A DNA stretch of 64,000 nucleotides from Certhia americana (taxonomy: Eukaryota > Chordata > Aves > Passeriformes > Certhiidae), in the NCBI GenBank assembly GCA_018697195.1, contig CM031864.1, positions 23,570,086-23,634,085 on the forward strand, given 5' to 3'. The position numbers and the translations under genes are program-made. The notes beneath the pieces were generated by a model. That model had not been told where the DNA came from, did no database searches, and saw nothing but the letters and a program-made list of their open reading frames with translations. Shown here one piece after another: positions 1-8,659 of the stretch (positions are counted from its first letter, which is position 1; each line of letters begins with the position of its first letter).

Positions 1-184
1 AATGAATCTATTGCCAGACAAACTTTATGTTCCAAATGACAAGTGGAAAACTTGTGCCAACAACTGCATTTGCAGTTATTCATTATTTACCAAGATTTTG
101 CCAAGGAGTATCTAAGGGAAACTCTGGAATACTCGCAACAAAGAGAGCAGTTAACATCTCCTGCCTGTGCTTTATGTCTTTGAG

Positions 185-349
185 AGTTGTGCCAGGTGCC
201 CAGGTTCCACCCCGGCAGCTCCCGGGGCGCGGTGCAGGCGGAGCGGCCCAACGGGACAGCGCGGTACCGCTGTGAGCGGGGGTACCACAGTGCGGTAGGC
301 ACAGCTCCGTGCCTCACACACGGCTGGGAACTCACCCCCAGCTGCTCCG
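185..349 (+). CDS. F13B: F13B exon, sushi 3 (CCP)
   Basis: The exon starts after AG at 183-184 and ends before GTATGT at 350, phase 1 to phase 1, 55 codons. Four cysteines are in CCP spacing (LCQVP, YRCERGY, APCLTHGW, PSCS), with the LTHGW..LTP stretch like human sushi 3. It contains an NGT sequon. It is strikingly GC- and CpG-rich compared with its AT-rich surroundings. The intron after it is only 98 bases long. Confidence 0.85.
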
Positions 350-3300
350 GTATGTCCTCATCCCTGCAAACTCCTTCAGCCTGCCCTGCGAGCCACCACA
401 GAGGCTGCTGTCCTCAGCTGGCTTTCACTGCCGTGTCTTCTTCCCAGGAGTAACGTGCTCTGCTTTGAGTGAAGTAGCTCATGGAGGTTTCTATCCTGTG
501 AAGAAAATCTATGAAGAAGGAGATGTAGTTCACTTTTTCTGTGACAAACATTATTCTGTCACTGGATTTGACTTAATTCAGTGCTATGATTTTGGGTGGT
601 TTCCAGACCCTCCAGTGTGTGAAGGTACCCTGGTTTTATAGTTTTACTGTGTCCAATTCTAAGAGAAAAGCTTGCAGCTTCTTTCAAGAAATTCTTTATG
701 AATACAAAATAAAAATGCAGGGTTTGTAGCCTAAATGTAAATCAAAAGTTAGTCAAAGGGCAGGGAGCCAAGGTAGAAGGAAAGGAGGCAATGGTAATTG
801 GAACTACATTTCAGTGAGCCCCAACAGCAGAACGGATACTGCCTCTTACTGTTGCTTCTCTAAGTTGTATCCTGAAGAAGCAGGAATCAACAGTTTACAG
901 GGAATTTACAGACCCTGAAGCTCAATTTACTGTGTTCAGAATACATGAAGATTTAACCAGGCCTGCTTAATCCTGCCTTGTGGGATGGGGATGTACTTCT
1001 TGAGAGGCATTAAAAATAAAATTTTTAACAAGGTCTTCGTTAACTTTGGTACTTTTCAGAGTTGTACAGCCTCCCCAAACTTCACTTGTTTTGAACAGAA
1101 TTAAGTAAAAGATTGTCCTGAGGACAGAAATACACCTTTAGCAATTGCTATCACTTCCCCAGTCACTGAGGGATAATGGAAAGTCTCAGTAAAGAAAATT
1201 CCAAACAACTGAAAGGTGAACCAGTTGAAATATAGAACAGAGCAGAAAACAGCACAAAACAACCTTTAATACACCTTAGACTCTTGCCCTGTGTTTATTC
1301 TCATGACACAGCAGGAACTTTCCTTGAGTGAGTGCAGAGAAGGTGGAGATGCTCAGGAGGATGAAAACAAGGCCTAAATTTACTTTTGAGGATACAGTAA
1401 TCACAAACTTAATTTAGAGATAGGAAATGGGCTATGATTATTGCTCCTTCTGTAGCATTAGAATGAATACATAATCTGCTTTAAATATTATATGAATGGA
1501 GGGTATAGGAAATCTCTACTTCCTGGAGTCCTGTAAAGAACATTTTATTAAGTCTCTATTGAGAAATTAAAAATTTATTTGTAGCAGTACAATGACATAG
1601 TACTTCTATTTTATATTTGTGGAATGCAAAGTCATTTGTTTGTTCAGGTCTCCCATTGTATTAAGAAAATTTTATTAAGAAATTACTCTGGCTTAACTGA
1701 AAAAGTCTTTTTGAGTGATAGGCTTGCATTGTGTATGGTGAGCTTAATTGTGTATGTGCTTTTGGTAAGAGAGAAAACAACAAGCAATTTTTTATTTACA
1801 GATGTAAAAAATAAATGTCCTCCACCACCACTCCCTCATGGCCATATCAGCACAGCCAGAAGAACATATCGTAGTGGAGACAAAGTTCATGTACAGTGTA
1901 CCTTGGGAAGGAGAGAATCTGAGGAAATCCAGTGTGAAGGAGGAAAATGGACATCACCCTCTATGTGTATTAGTGAGTACTTCTGTGAAGGCTGACAACT
2001 GAACTGAAATGATTCTTATTCTATTCATGCCTTAATTTTCTGGGGAGTCTCAGTTTCTATAGCTGCAGAACTGTTACCCTTCCTCTCTTAAAAGGCTTGA
2101 GAGGCAAAGTGCTGTATATTTTGCAGGCAATCCGTGGTTCCCAGATTAAAAAAGATGAGCTAGGTGAATTCAGCTGCCACCTGTGACATCTTCCCTGGAA
2201 ACTGGGGTTATTACATTTTACAGTTCATCATGTCTGTCTATTTTAGCATTTTAAAATGAGCTGTTTCTATGAAAACTGGTTCTGAGTCTCTGCTATGGTT
2301 ACAGGAACTGTGAATAAACAGGAATCTGGGGCGCCACTTGAGGCAGATGCAGAAATCAAGGCAAGGCAAACACATCACAATGAAGAGATGAGTAAGTGAA
2401 CGTTGCCCTTCTATTTAAAAGGGACTCTCCAATCCAATTATAGGCATTTTATGACTACTTTTATTCTTTTGCTATAGAACAGTTCCTTATTCTTGAAAAT
2501 GCTTGCATGAGCTACAGATGTCTATGTAGACAATAAATAAAAGGCCATTGTTACTTATTTCTAAATTGCATCAATAAGCCTGCTCTGTATTTGTAATTTT
2601 ATTTCATACAGAACATTTACTTTCAGTCATTTTGTACCCTTTAATATGATTTGGAGATGCAAATTCACGAGTCTTTTCTTGTTCTTTTGATTAATACTTC
2701 CAATGAGGGTTCTTTTGGGTTTTTTTTTGAACCACACATATATGAAACATTTCAGGTAACAAATCAGATGGTCTAGGTCCCATAAAAAGAACTTATCTGT
2801 ATTGAGTGAAAACCAGCAAGAGTCAAAAGTAGGCATAGATGTAAAGTGTAGAGGGAAATAAAATTCATGTCTGCAATTCAGAATGGCAAGTGTAGAGTTT
2901 CTGAAAATGAAATTTGGAAAAGGAGTTATATTGGTTTAGATTTCATTTGTTTACATTTGTTTGCAAAATTTGTTTGCAAATCTTTTTGCTCTGTCTAGTA
3001 TTGGTCTAATCCTTTCCCCAGTGTTAACAATGTTGTAATCTAATCAAGATCTAATTGCTTGTCTCTCTGTCCAATATCAGAAATGCAACAAGACTGTGCC
3101 TCTCCACCTGTAATTAAAAATGGTGTTGTCCTGGGCCCATTATTGGCAAGTTACAAAAATGGTTCCTGGGTAGAGTATGGTTGTCAGCATTACCACATTT
3201 TGGATGGACCCAGTACTGTTTATTGTGACCATGGAAACTGGACGGAACAACCAACTTGCTTAGGTGAGTCCTGGAAGGAAAAGCAAGGTTTGTCTTATGT

Positions 3301-6300
3301 AATATAAAAAGGGAAAATTGGAAGGAACCTCTAAATAATCTTTTCATTACCATCTTTTCTCTTTTATTGGAGTTAATAAAGATACCAAAAATATGAAGAT
3401 GACAAAATTAGATTTTTAGTAGGCCTCTCCTGCTGGGTATCCTCTGGCCTGTTCTTAAAACCACCCAATTAAATAGATTCCTCTGTTTCCTGAGTGAGCT
3501 ATTCTAGTATACAGCTGTCCCTGTTTCCAGGGAGGATTCTCCAATTTCTTTCCTCCATATTGTCTATTCAGTTAATTTCTTCCTGTCTTTCAACAGATGA
3601 TTAGAAGGAATGGTGTGGCCATTCCCAAAATGGCTTTTAGATACAATTAACAAAGAATTAGCAATGACTTCTTGGACTTTTGTTTTTAAACTTTCAGTTG
3701 TTTGGGGGTTTTTTTAAATTATGTGCTTGTATATCTGTTGTTTCATTCTGGCCTGGCCTTCTATATTTTTTGTGCTGCTTTCTTTTATGCATGCTGCTCA
3801 AAACAACGTACAGAACTCCCACTAGAAAATTGCCAATGCTAGCAGGAATACAAACAAGAGTTGTTTGTTTATCTTTCCTTCCTTCCTCTAATGAAATAAT
3901 TCAATTTTACTAACATCCTTTGTTAAATTGGCTTACTTTTCAGTTTGTAATCTACTATGAAAATGAAAATACACAATCAGTTCAGTTTTAATTGCATATT
4001 TCTAAATGGACAGAAGGTACCTCATCTAGACTGAAAGGTTCAGGTCAGCATTTTTGGACTCAAATTTAACAAATCCTGTGAAATAATGAAATCTCACTTC
4101 CTGTGAGCATTATTTGTCTCATAAGCATCCAAATAAGCCCATCATCCTTTGCATCCTTTGTTTTCTGAGATTTCTTTTCAACACTCACCAAAGCAGACCA
4201 GAAAGAGCACATGTGAATTTGGTGTTATACCATTGTCATCAGACTGCCAATAACTGAGCTCTCCTTGCCTTTCTCCCAGCAAATCATCAATAAGGGCCTT
4301 TATCAGCCAGTGATTCTCATGGAACTTGTAGAAATTTATTTCTGAAGGTGGCCCTTTGTTAGGCTTCGTTGACATTGAACAGTGGTTTCAGAAGTTAATG
4401 TGGTTAATCATCTAATGGAAAGCTACACTCCCTGATGTGATTCTGGGTTTTAAGAACCTGTCAGAAAGCATCCATTCCTTTTGCATGTATTTGGTTTTTG
4501 TTGTCACTTCAGACCATTTCTTTCCATTTTCATTTTTCTATGCATCTGTAGTTCTTTGTCTTGGAAGATTCAGAAACATTTTAGAGCCATTGACTTGGGG
4601 TTCTCTTTCATCACTCCTACAAGAGGGAGCTAAGAAATCAGTTAAGGTGGCCTTCTATTAAAATACACTTTTATTTCCTAGAACCATGTACTCTTAATGT
4701 AACTGATATGGACAGCAACAACATAACATTGAAATGGAGACGTGAAGAATTAATTTTCCTACATGGAGATCTCATAGAGTTTGAATGTAAACAGGGATAT
4801 GGTTTTCTTCAGACTGCCATTCCATCTCCTGGGAGGACACAGTGTGACCATGGCAGACTGAAATATCCAAAGTGTACTATTCAAGGTAAAGCAATAATAT
4901 TTTTATTGCATTTTAAATTAATCAACCTTAGACCTATTTAGAAATTAGTTGTTTTGCTTTCAGGGCCTGGAGTCTGTTGTAAATAATCAGTGCTTAACAG
5001 TGATACACCTTCCTTTGCTGGGCAAGGCTGTAGAAGGGAGGGGGAAGCTCTTCTCTGAGCCCAGGAAACTGAAAGCTCTGTAGAAAGAGAGCTGTAAAAA
5101 CAAAACCTTCATGTTCATTCAATTTATGACAAAGCTGGCAATTTGTTAGTTTCTTATTCTTAAATGTTTTTATTGTTACTGCAGCTTCTACAGAAAAATG
5201 TGGCTCTCCACCCTCTATTGCAAATGGAGCTCTTACTCTCCCAGTGCTGCCCCAATATGACAGTGGTTCTTCAGTTCAGTATATTTGCAATGACTATCAT
5301 TTTTTGCAAGGCTCTGAGAGAATCTACTGCTCTGAAGGACAATGGACTTCACCACCAGCTTGCATAGGTAGGTGTGATAATTAAGAAATACTAATTTCTC
5401 TATATAATTCATAGCCTCAAGGAACAGCCTGGTAGTGACCTGTAAGGGCCATTTAGTCCAATCCCCTGCAAGGAGCAGGGCTGTTCAGAGCCCTATCCAG
5501 CCTGACCTTGGCTGTTCCCAGGAATGGGGCAACCACTGCCTTTCTGGGAAAAGGGAAAACAGGGAAAACTGTTGCAGTGTTTTACTGCTCTCACTGGTGG
5601 TAATGTCTTCCTTATGCCTAGGCTGAATCTACCCTCTCTTAGTTTAAAACCATAACCCCCTGTCTGATTGCTCCAGGCCCTACTGAAAAGTCGGTCTTCC
5701 TCTTACTTTTTTTAAAAGCCCCTTTTAGGTTCTGGAAGAGTGCAATGAGGTCTCCCTGGATCCTTCTTTTCACCAGGATGAACAACTCCAATGCTCTCTA
5801 AAATCAGATACTTAGAATTTATAAATTGAGTATTGTCAGCTAGAACTTTTAAATCTCAATTTCAGTGTCTTCAGTGACATATGAAGGTTTTAATAGAAGC
5901 AAGTAAACTCATCTTTTCTTATTTCCTGAAGTATGATATGCCTGCAGTATAATTAGACAATAGGAAATAATTTACAGTTAATGTAAATAATGACCAGTAG
6001 CCTGGTCAATGGTTAATGTAAATAATAAATATAATAACCAGTAGCCTGGTCAAAATATTCTAATCAATTTATTAGCACTGATCAAGCCTCTCTTTTTTTA
6101 GAGCCATGCACTTTGTCAAAAACTGAAATGGAGAAAAATAATGTGCTGCTGCAAGCATTCTATGCAGACCAAGTTTACTTTTACCACGGGGATTATGTTG
6201 GATTTTACTGTAAACAGAACCATTTTGGAGCAGAATCTGGCACAACTTTATTTCAAGTACAGTGTAATGGAGGACAGCTGACATATCCAAGGTGTGTTGA

Positions 6301-6328
6301 AAGAGGAAACCAGCAAGCATGGACTTGA
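185..6328 (+). CDS. F13B: Coagulation factor XIII B chain, 3' part (seven sushi exons to stop)
   Basis: F13B is a secreted plasma protein made of sushi/CCP modules that binds and protects the factor XIII A2 catalytic dimer. Seven in-frame CCP exons are visible: 185-349, 448-624, 1802-1972, 3081-3263, 4682-4885, 5185-5367 and 6102-6328. All junctions are phase 1 with GT-AG ends. The modules match human F13B sushi 3, 4, 5, 7, 8, 9 and 10 in order, recalled from memory. The most diagnostic are sushi 4 (EEGDVV, DLIQCY, FGW), sushi 5 (CPPPPLP) and sushi 8 (LHGDLI, CKQGY). Exons for the signal peptide and sushi 1-2 lie left of the window. No module resembling human sushi 6 is seen between 1973 and 3080. 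N-glycosylation sequons occur in the exons at 185, 3081 and 4682. A CFHR gene was considered and rejected because the module order and motifs fit F13B better. Confidence 0.92.
448..624 (+). CDS. F13B: F13B exon, sushi 4 (CCP)
   Basis: The acceptor ttcttcccag precedes the exon and the donor GTACCC follows at 625. It encodes 59 codons, phase 1-1. The key motifs VTCSAL, YEEGDVVHFFC, DLIQCYDFGW and PPVCEG closely match human F13B sushi 4, which is the strongest single reason for calling this gene F13B. An alternative acceptor three bases downstream (exon start 451) would remove one codon without changing the frame. Confidence 0.93.
1802..1972 (+). CDS. F13B: F13B exon, sushi 5 (CCP)
   Basis: The exon follows a T-rich tract ending in acag (AG at 1800-1801) and ends before GTGAGT at 1973. 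It encodes 57 codons, phase 1-1. Motifs NKCPPPPLPHG, YRSGDKVHVQC, EIQCEGGKW and MCIS carry the four CCP cysteines and tryptophan. The proline run matches the start of human sushi 5. Confidence 0.93.
3081..3263 (+). CDS. F13B: F13B exon, sushi 7 (CCP19-like)
   Basis: The exon runs from after tatcag to the donor GTGAGT at 3264, 61 codons, phase 1-1. Motifs DCASPPVIKNG, NGSWVEYGC, VYCDHGNW and TCLG place it with human sushi 7 and with the CCP19 family of factor H. It has NGS and NWT sequons. No sushi 6 module is visible before it, so the transcript appears to join sushi 5 directly to this exon. Confidence 0.92.
4682..4885 (+). CDS. F13B: F13B exon, sushi 8 (CCP20-like)
   Basis: The acceptor tttccta|g ends at 4681 and the donor GTAAAG begins at 4886, 68 codons, phase 1-1. 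The long CCP20-type pattern is clear: PCTLN, NNITLKW, FLHGDLIEFECKQGY, TQCDHGRLKYPKC. LHGDLI and CKQGY match human F13B sushi 8. It contains NVT and NIT sequons. Confidence 0.94.
5185..5367 (+). CDS. F13B: F13B exon, sushi 9 (CCP19-like)
   Basis: The exon begins after actgcag (5184) and ends before GTAGGT at 5368, 61 codons, phase 1-1. In the correct frame it reads EKCGSPPSIANG, GSSVQYIC, RIYCSEGQW, PACIG. An overlapping open frame from 5164 is out of phase with this CCP and is not the gene. This is the second CCP19-like unit of the 19-20-19-20 tail. Confidence 0.92.
   Translation, partial: LLQKNVALHPLLQMELLLSQCCPNMTVVLQFSIFAMTIIFCKALRESTALKDNGLHHQLA
5436..5800 (-). mobile_element. CR1 LINE 3' fragment
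   Basis: Read on the plus strand this is the reverse complement of a CR1 3' end. It has gggccatttagtccaa, cagcctgacctt, tgaatctaccctctcttagt, taaaaccataacccc, ggtctccctgga and ccaggatgaacaactcc. It lies in the intron between sushi 9 and sushi 10 of F13B. CR1 is the dominant LINE of birds and other sauropsids. Divergence from the remembered consensus is moderate, so it is an old copy. Confidence 0.85.
5978..6052. repeat. Tandem duplicate containing a TGACC/GGTCA dyad
   Basis: Two copies (5978-6008 and 6013-6052) share ttaatgtaaataat and accagtagcctggtca; the second has an extra AT-rich insert. The core TGACCAG-TAGC-CTGGTCA of copy 1 is an inverted repeat with 7-bp arms. The block ends about 50 bases before the acceptor of the last F13B exon. 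Confidence 0.7.
6102..6328 (+). CDS. F13B: F13B last coding exon, sushi 10 and stop
   Basis: The acceptor is a run of T followed by AG at 6100-6101. The exon encodes PCTLSKTEMEKNN, HGDYVGFYCKQ, VQCNGGQLTYPRC, then a short tail (VERGNQQAWT) and TGA at 6326-6328. The EMEKNN and YPRC motifs match human F13B sushi 10. No splice donor follows the last cysteine, so this is the terminal exon. Confidence 0.93.
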
Positions 6329-6908
6329 GGAAAGCCTATAGGAAAGGTCTGTATGTGTTCTTTATCTCTTATTAACAGGTGAATTAGGGTGGGCTTGTGT
6401 TCTCCAGGTCACTCCACTCAGCTTTGGGAAATGAGTGCTGAGTCTGAGCTGGAGAGGGATGGAAGGGAAAGGCCTTTGTGGGATGAGGATGAGCAGTGCA
6501 GCACAATATTGAAATACATATGGAAAAAACTGGAGGAAGGAGTTGTCCATCTTAACAGCACTCATGTCTCCCTTCACAGGTAAGGAGCCTCTAAAGGACT
6601 GAGCTTGAGGAACAGTATAAAACAGCAAGTATAAAAAAAAAAAAGCTTTTAAGGGATCTGTAAAACTAAAAACCTTAAAAGTATCAATTAAAATTAAAAC
6701 CTAAAAGTATACAAATTTACTGAGAAGTATTTTAATTATTCTAAAAAATATTTTAAGTATATTAAAATCCAAGTACTTTGTATGAAGTCCTATGACATTT
6801 AAATATTGATAGTCTTAAGGTTCTGCCTGAGAACAAGTGTGACTACAGCCATGAAGAAAATCCAGGAATACAGACAATGTTTGCCTTGCATCCATTTTAG
6901 TCTGTTTT

Positions 6909-6914
6909 AATAAA
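6909..6914 (+). promoter_or_regulatory. F13B: Polyadenylation signal of F13B
   Basis: This is the first AATAAA downstream of the F13B stop, about 580 bases after it. A T/GT-rich stretch (gtgggtcttctatgtc) follows at about 6928, as expected for a cleavage element. The implied 3' UTR is about 600 bases. Confidence 0.6.
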
Positions 6915-8603
6915 AAAGCCACTCTAAGTGGGTCTTCTATGTCTAAACTCATCTCTCTGTGAAATCATAGCATGTATGGCATTCTGTACCGGTTTCCAAG
7001 GCTTTTGCAAGAGTTACATGAATAAGACAGAAAAAGAAATGAAAGCATTTGGCAACAGACAAATTGACTTATTTAGTCAAAACCCAGTAAACCAATAGGT
7101 GGAAAAAAAGATTGATAAAAATACTTCACACAGTGTCAATAGCAGCAATACTCTCCCTCTTACAGAGAAAACTGGGGGAAATGGAGTAGAATTCATTTAC
7201 TCCCATCACTTCCTCTGGACCTACACACAACACTAGCTGTGAGCAAGGATGAGGGGGACTGCAGATTTGAAGGCAGAATCTTGTTGATGAACTCTGAGGC
7301 AAAGAATGCATCAAATACTCAAGCTTCATGTGGGGCTGCTGCCACTCAATCACCTACCTGTTTCAGTGACATGCCACATTTTCTCATTGATTTAATCCTA
7401 GTGTAGCAATAGTTACCCTTCTTGTTACCCTTGATTGTCCCTTTTAAGATCCACTCTGAGCTTCAGCTTTTCTAACATTATCCAAACATGCTACATCAAT
7501 TCCATGGATAACTCAACCTTGGAGCATGTTTTTGCCTCAATTTCCTGTACACTGATTTCTTTTCTGCTTCAGCAATCTCTGTGAAGTCTCTGCTAAGATA
7601 AGCCAGTCCAGGTAGATGTGTTTTTCCTCCTAAAGATGAGAACTGAATAATCTTGTGCTTGCAAGATTCTGTGCTTCAAGACCTATAAGCTTTTCTGGAC
7701 TCCTATGACTCCTAAGCTATCCTATCTCCTCTTTTCCTAAATAAGTCGAATCCTGCTCTCCTAAGGTGTATGATTTGTACTCTGGTACTTGCTTTTTTCT
7801 CTCCTTTCTGGATCAGGGAGTGCATTAGCAAATCAGCCAGGCTGCCACTGATTTCCACAAGCACTTTCTCCTCGCTTGTGACGGGCAGATGAGGCTGGGG
7901 GTGGCCCAGACTGGCCCATCCAGGACCTGGACCAGGAACTAGTCCACACCTTTGCCTAGAAATTACTATCACTTGCACCCCAGCATCTTGTCTTTGCAGG
8001 CAAGTCCCCCAGAAGAACTGGCTCTGGCTAGAGACTTCCTAGGTTGTTCAAAGGAGACTCCATTTGCTTTTTCTGCTCAGGCACTTGGGACATTCACCCC
8101 AGGCTCGTTTCCAAGCAAGTGCAGGGAGAAGAAGGTAGGAATAGACAAGGCCAAACAGGCTTTGTGTGCTGAAAATCAAATTAGCTGTCAGCTTTAATTC
8201 TTGTCTCAGTATGCCACCAAAGCCAGCTTGTTTTCAGGACACAATTGTTAATAAAGTAACAGTGAGATCAATATAGAATGGATAAAATGCCAGGACAACC
8301 CTTTGGCTGCAAAAAATGTAAATATGTTTAAAGAACTAGATCTACTGTGGATAATATGCAAACATTACTATCCAGTAATAAAAACAAGAACAAATTCCAA
8401 GACAGAACATTGGCACAGCAAAATGGGAAACACCAGAAAAAGTTGAGCTCAAGTTGGTTGAGGGCTCTTTCATTTCCACAGCTGGGCTCCCTCATACCAT
8501 TTCCATTTACCCAAGCCACCACGATGCTGTGTAAAGAGAAAAAAGGGGGAAAAGGCATGAATACCAATCCTGACAGCTCCTCAGAGCAATGAAGCAGGCA
8601 CTT
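6915..8603. other. Intergenic interval between convergent F13B and CFH
   Basis: About 1.7 kb lies between the F13B poly(A) signal and the last CFH reading frame. I see no CCP module in either orientation, no other gene and no recognised repeat. On the minus strand an ATTAAA at 8198-8193 could be a CFH poly(A) signal; no minus-strand AATAAA was noticed here. Any unrecognised final CFH exon would have to be in this stretch. Confidence 0.6.
8193..8198 (-). promoter_or_regulatory. CFH: Candidate CFH polyadenylation signal (ATTAAA)
   Basis: This is the variant hexamer ATTAAA on the minus strand, about 400 bases past the read-through stop of the CFH CCP21 frame. Another ATTAAA occurs at 7396-7391. 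The choice between them is a guess. Confidence 0.3.
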
Positions 8604-8659
8604 TCAGCAGAGCTGCCTCCTACAACCCCTGCCCCATGTCTTTGGCAGCGAGCACTTAC
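8604..8659 (-). CDS. CFH: Possible read-through tail of CFH after CCP21
   Basis: If the donor at 8659 is not used, the frame continues for 17 residues ([17 protein letters not shown]) to TGA at 8606-8604. The tail has three cysteines and is basic, and nothing like it is known to me in other factor H proteins. It may simply be intron sequence. It is given as the only in-window stop I can justify. Confidence 0.4.

Larger units (their letters stand above)
350..4681 (+). other. F13B introns between sushi 3 and sushi 8
   Basis: The introns span 350-447, 625-1801, 1973-3080 and 3264-4681. They are AT-rich with no recognisable repeat family. The 1973-3080 intron is where a sushi 6 exon would be expected. 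It holds only a cysteine-free 87-base open stretch with splice-like ends at 2305-2391 (see findings). Confidence 0.6.

Noticed and set aside
5164..5367. 67-codon plus frame across the sushi 9 exon
   Set aside because: It is in the wrong frame; the CCP frame with four cysteines and correct splice phase is offset from it.
185..6328. Initial idea that the plus-strand CCP gene is a CFHR gene
   Set aside because: Module order and motifs (sushi 4 EEGDVV and DLIQCY, sushi 5 CPPPPLP, sushi 8 LHGDLI) match F13B, and its position and orientation relative to CFH are those of F13B.
7712..7978. Candidate last CFH exon on the minus strand (88 codons)
   Set aside because: It has no CCP cysteine pattern and no convincing phase-1 acceptor tied to the CCP21 donor, so I did not assign it.
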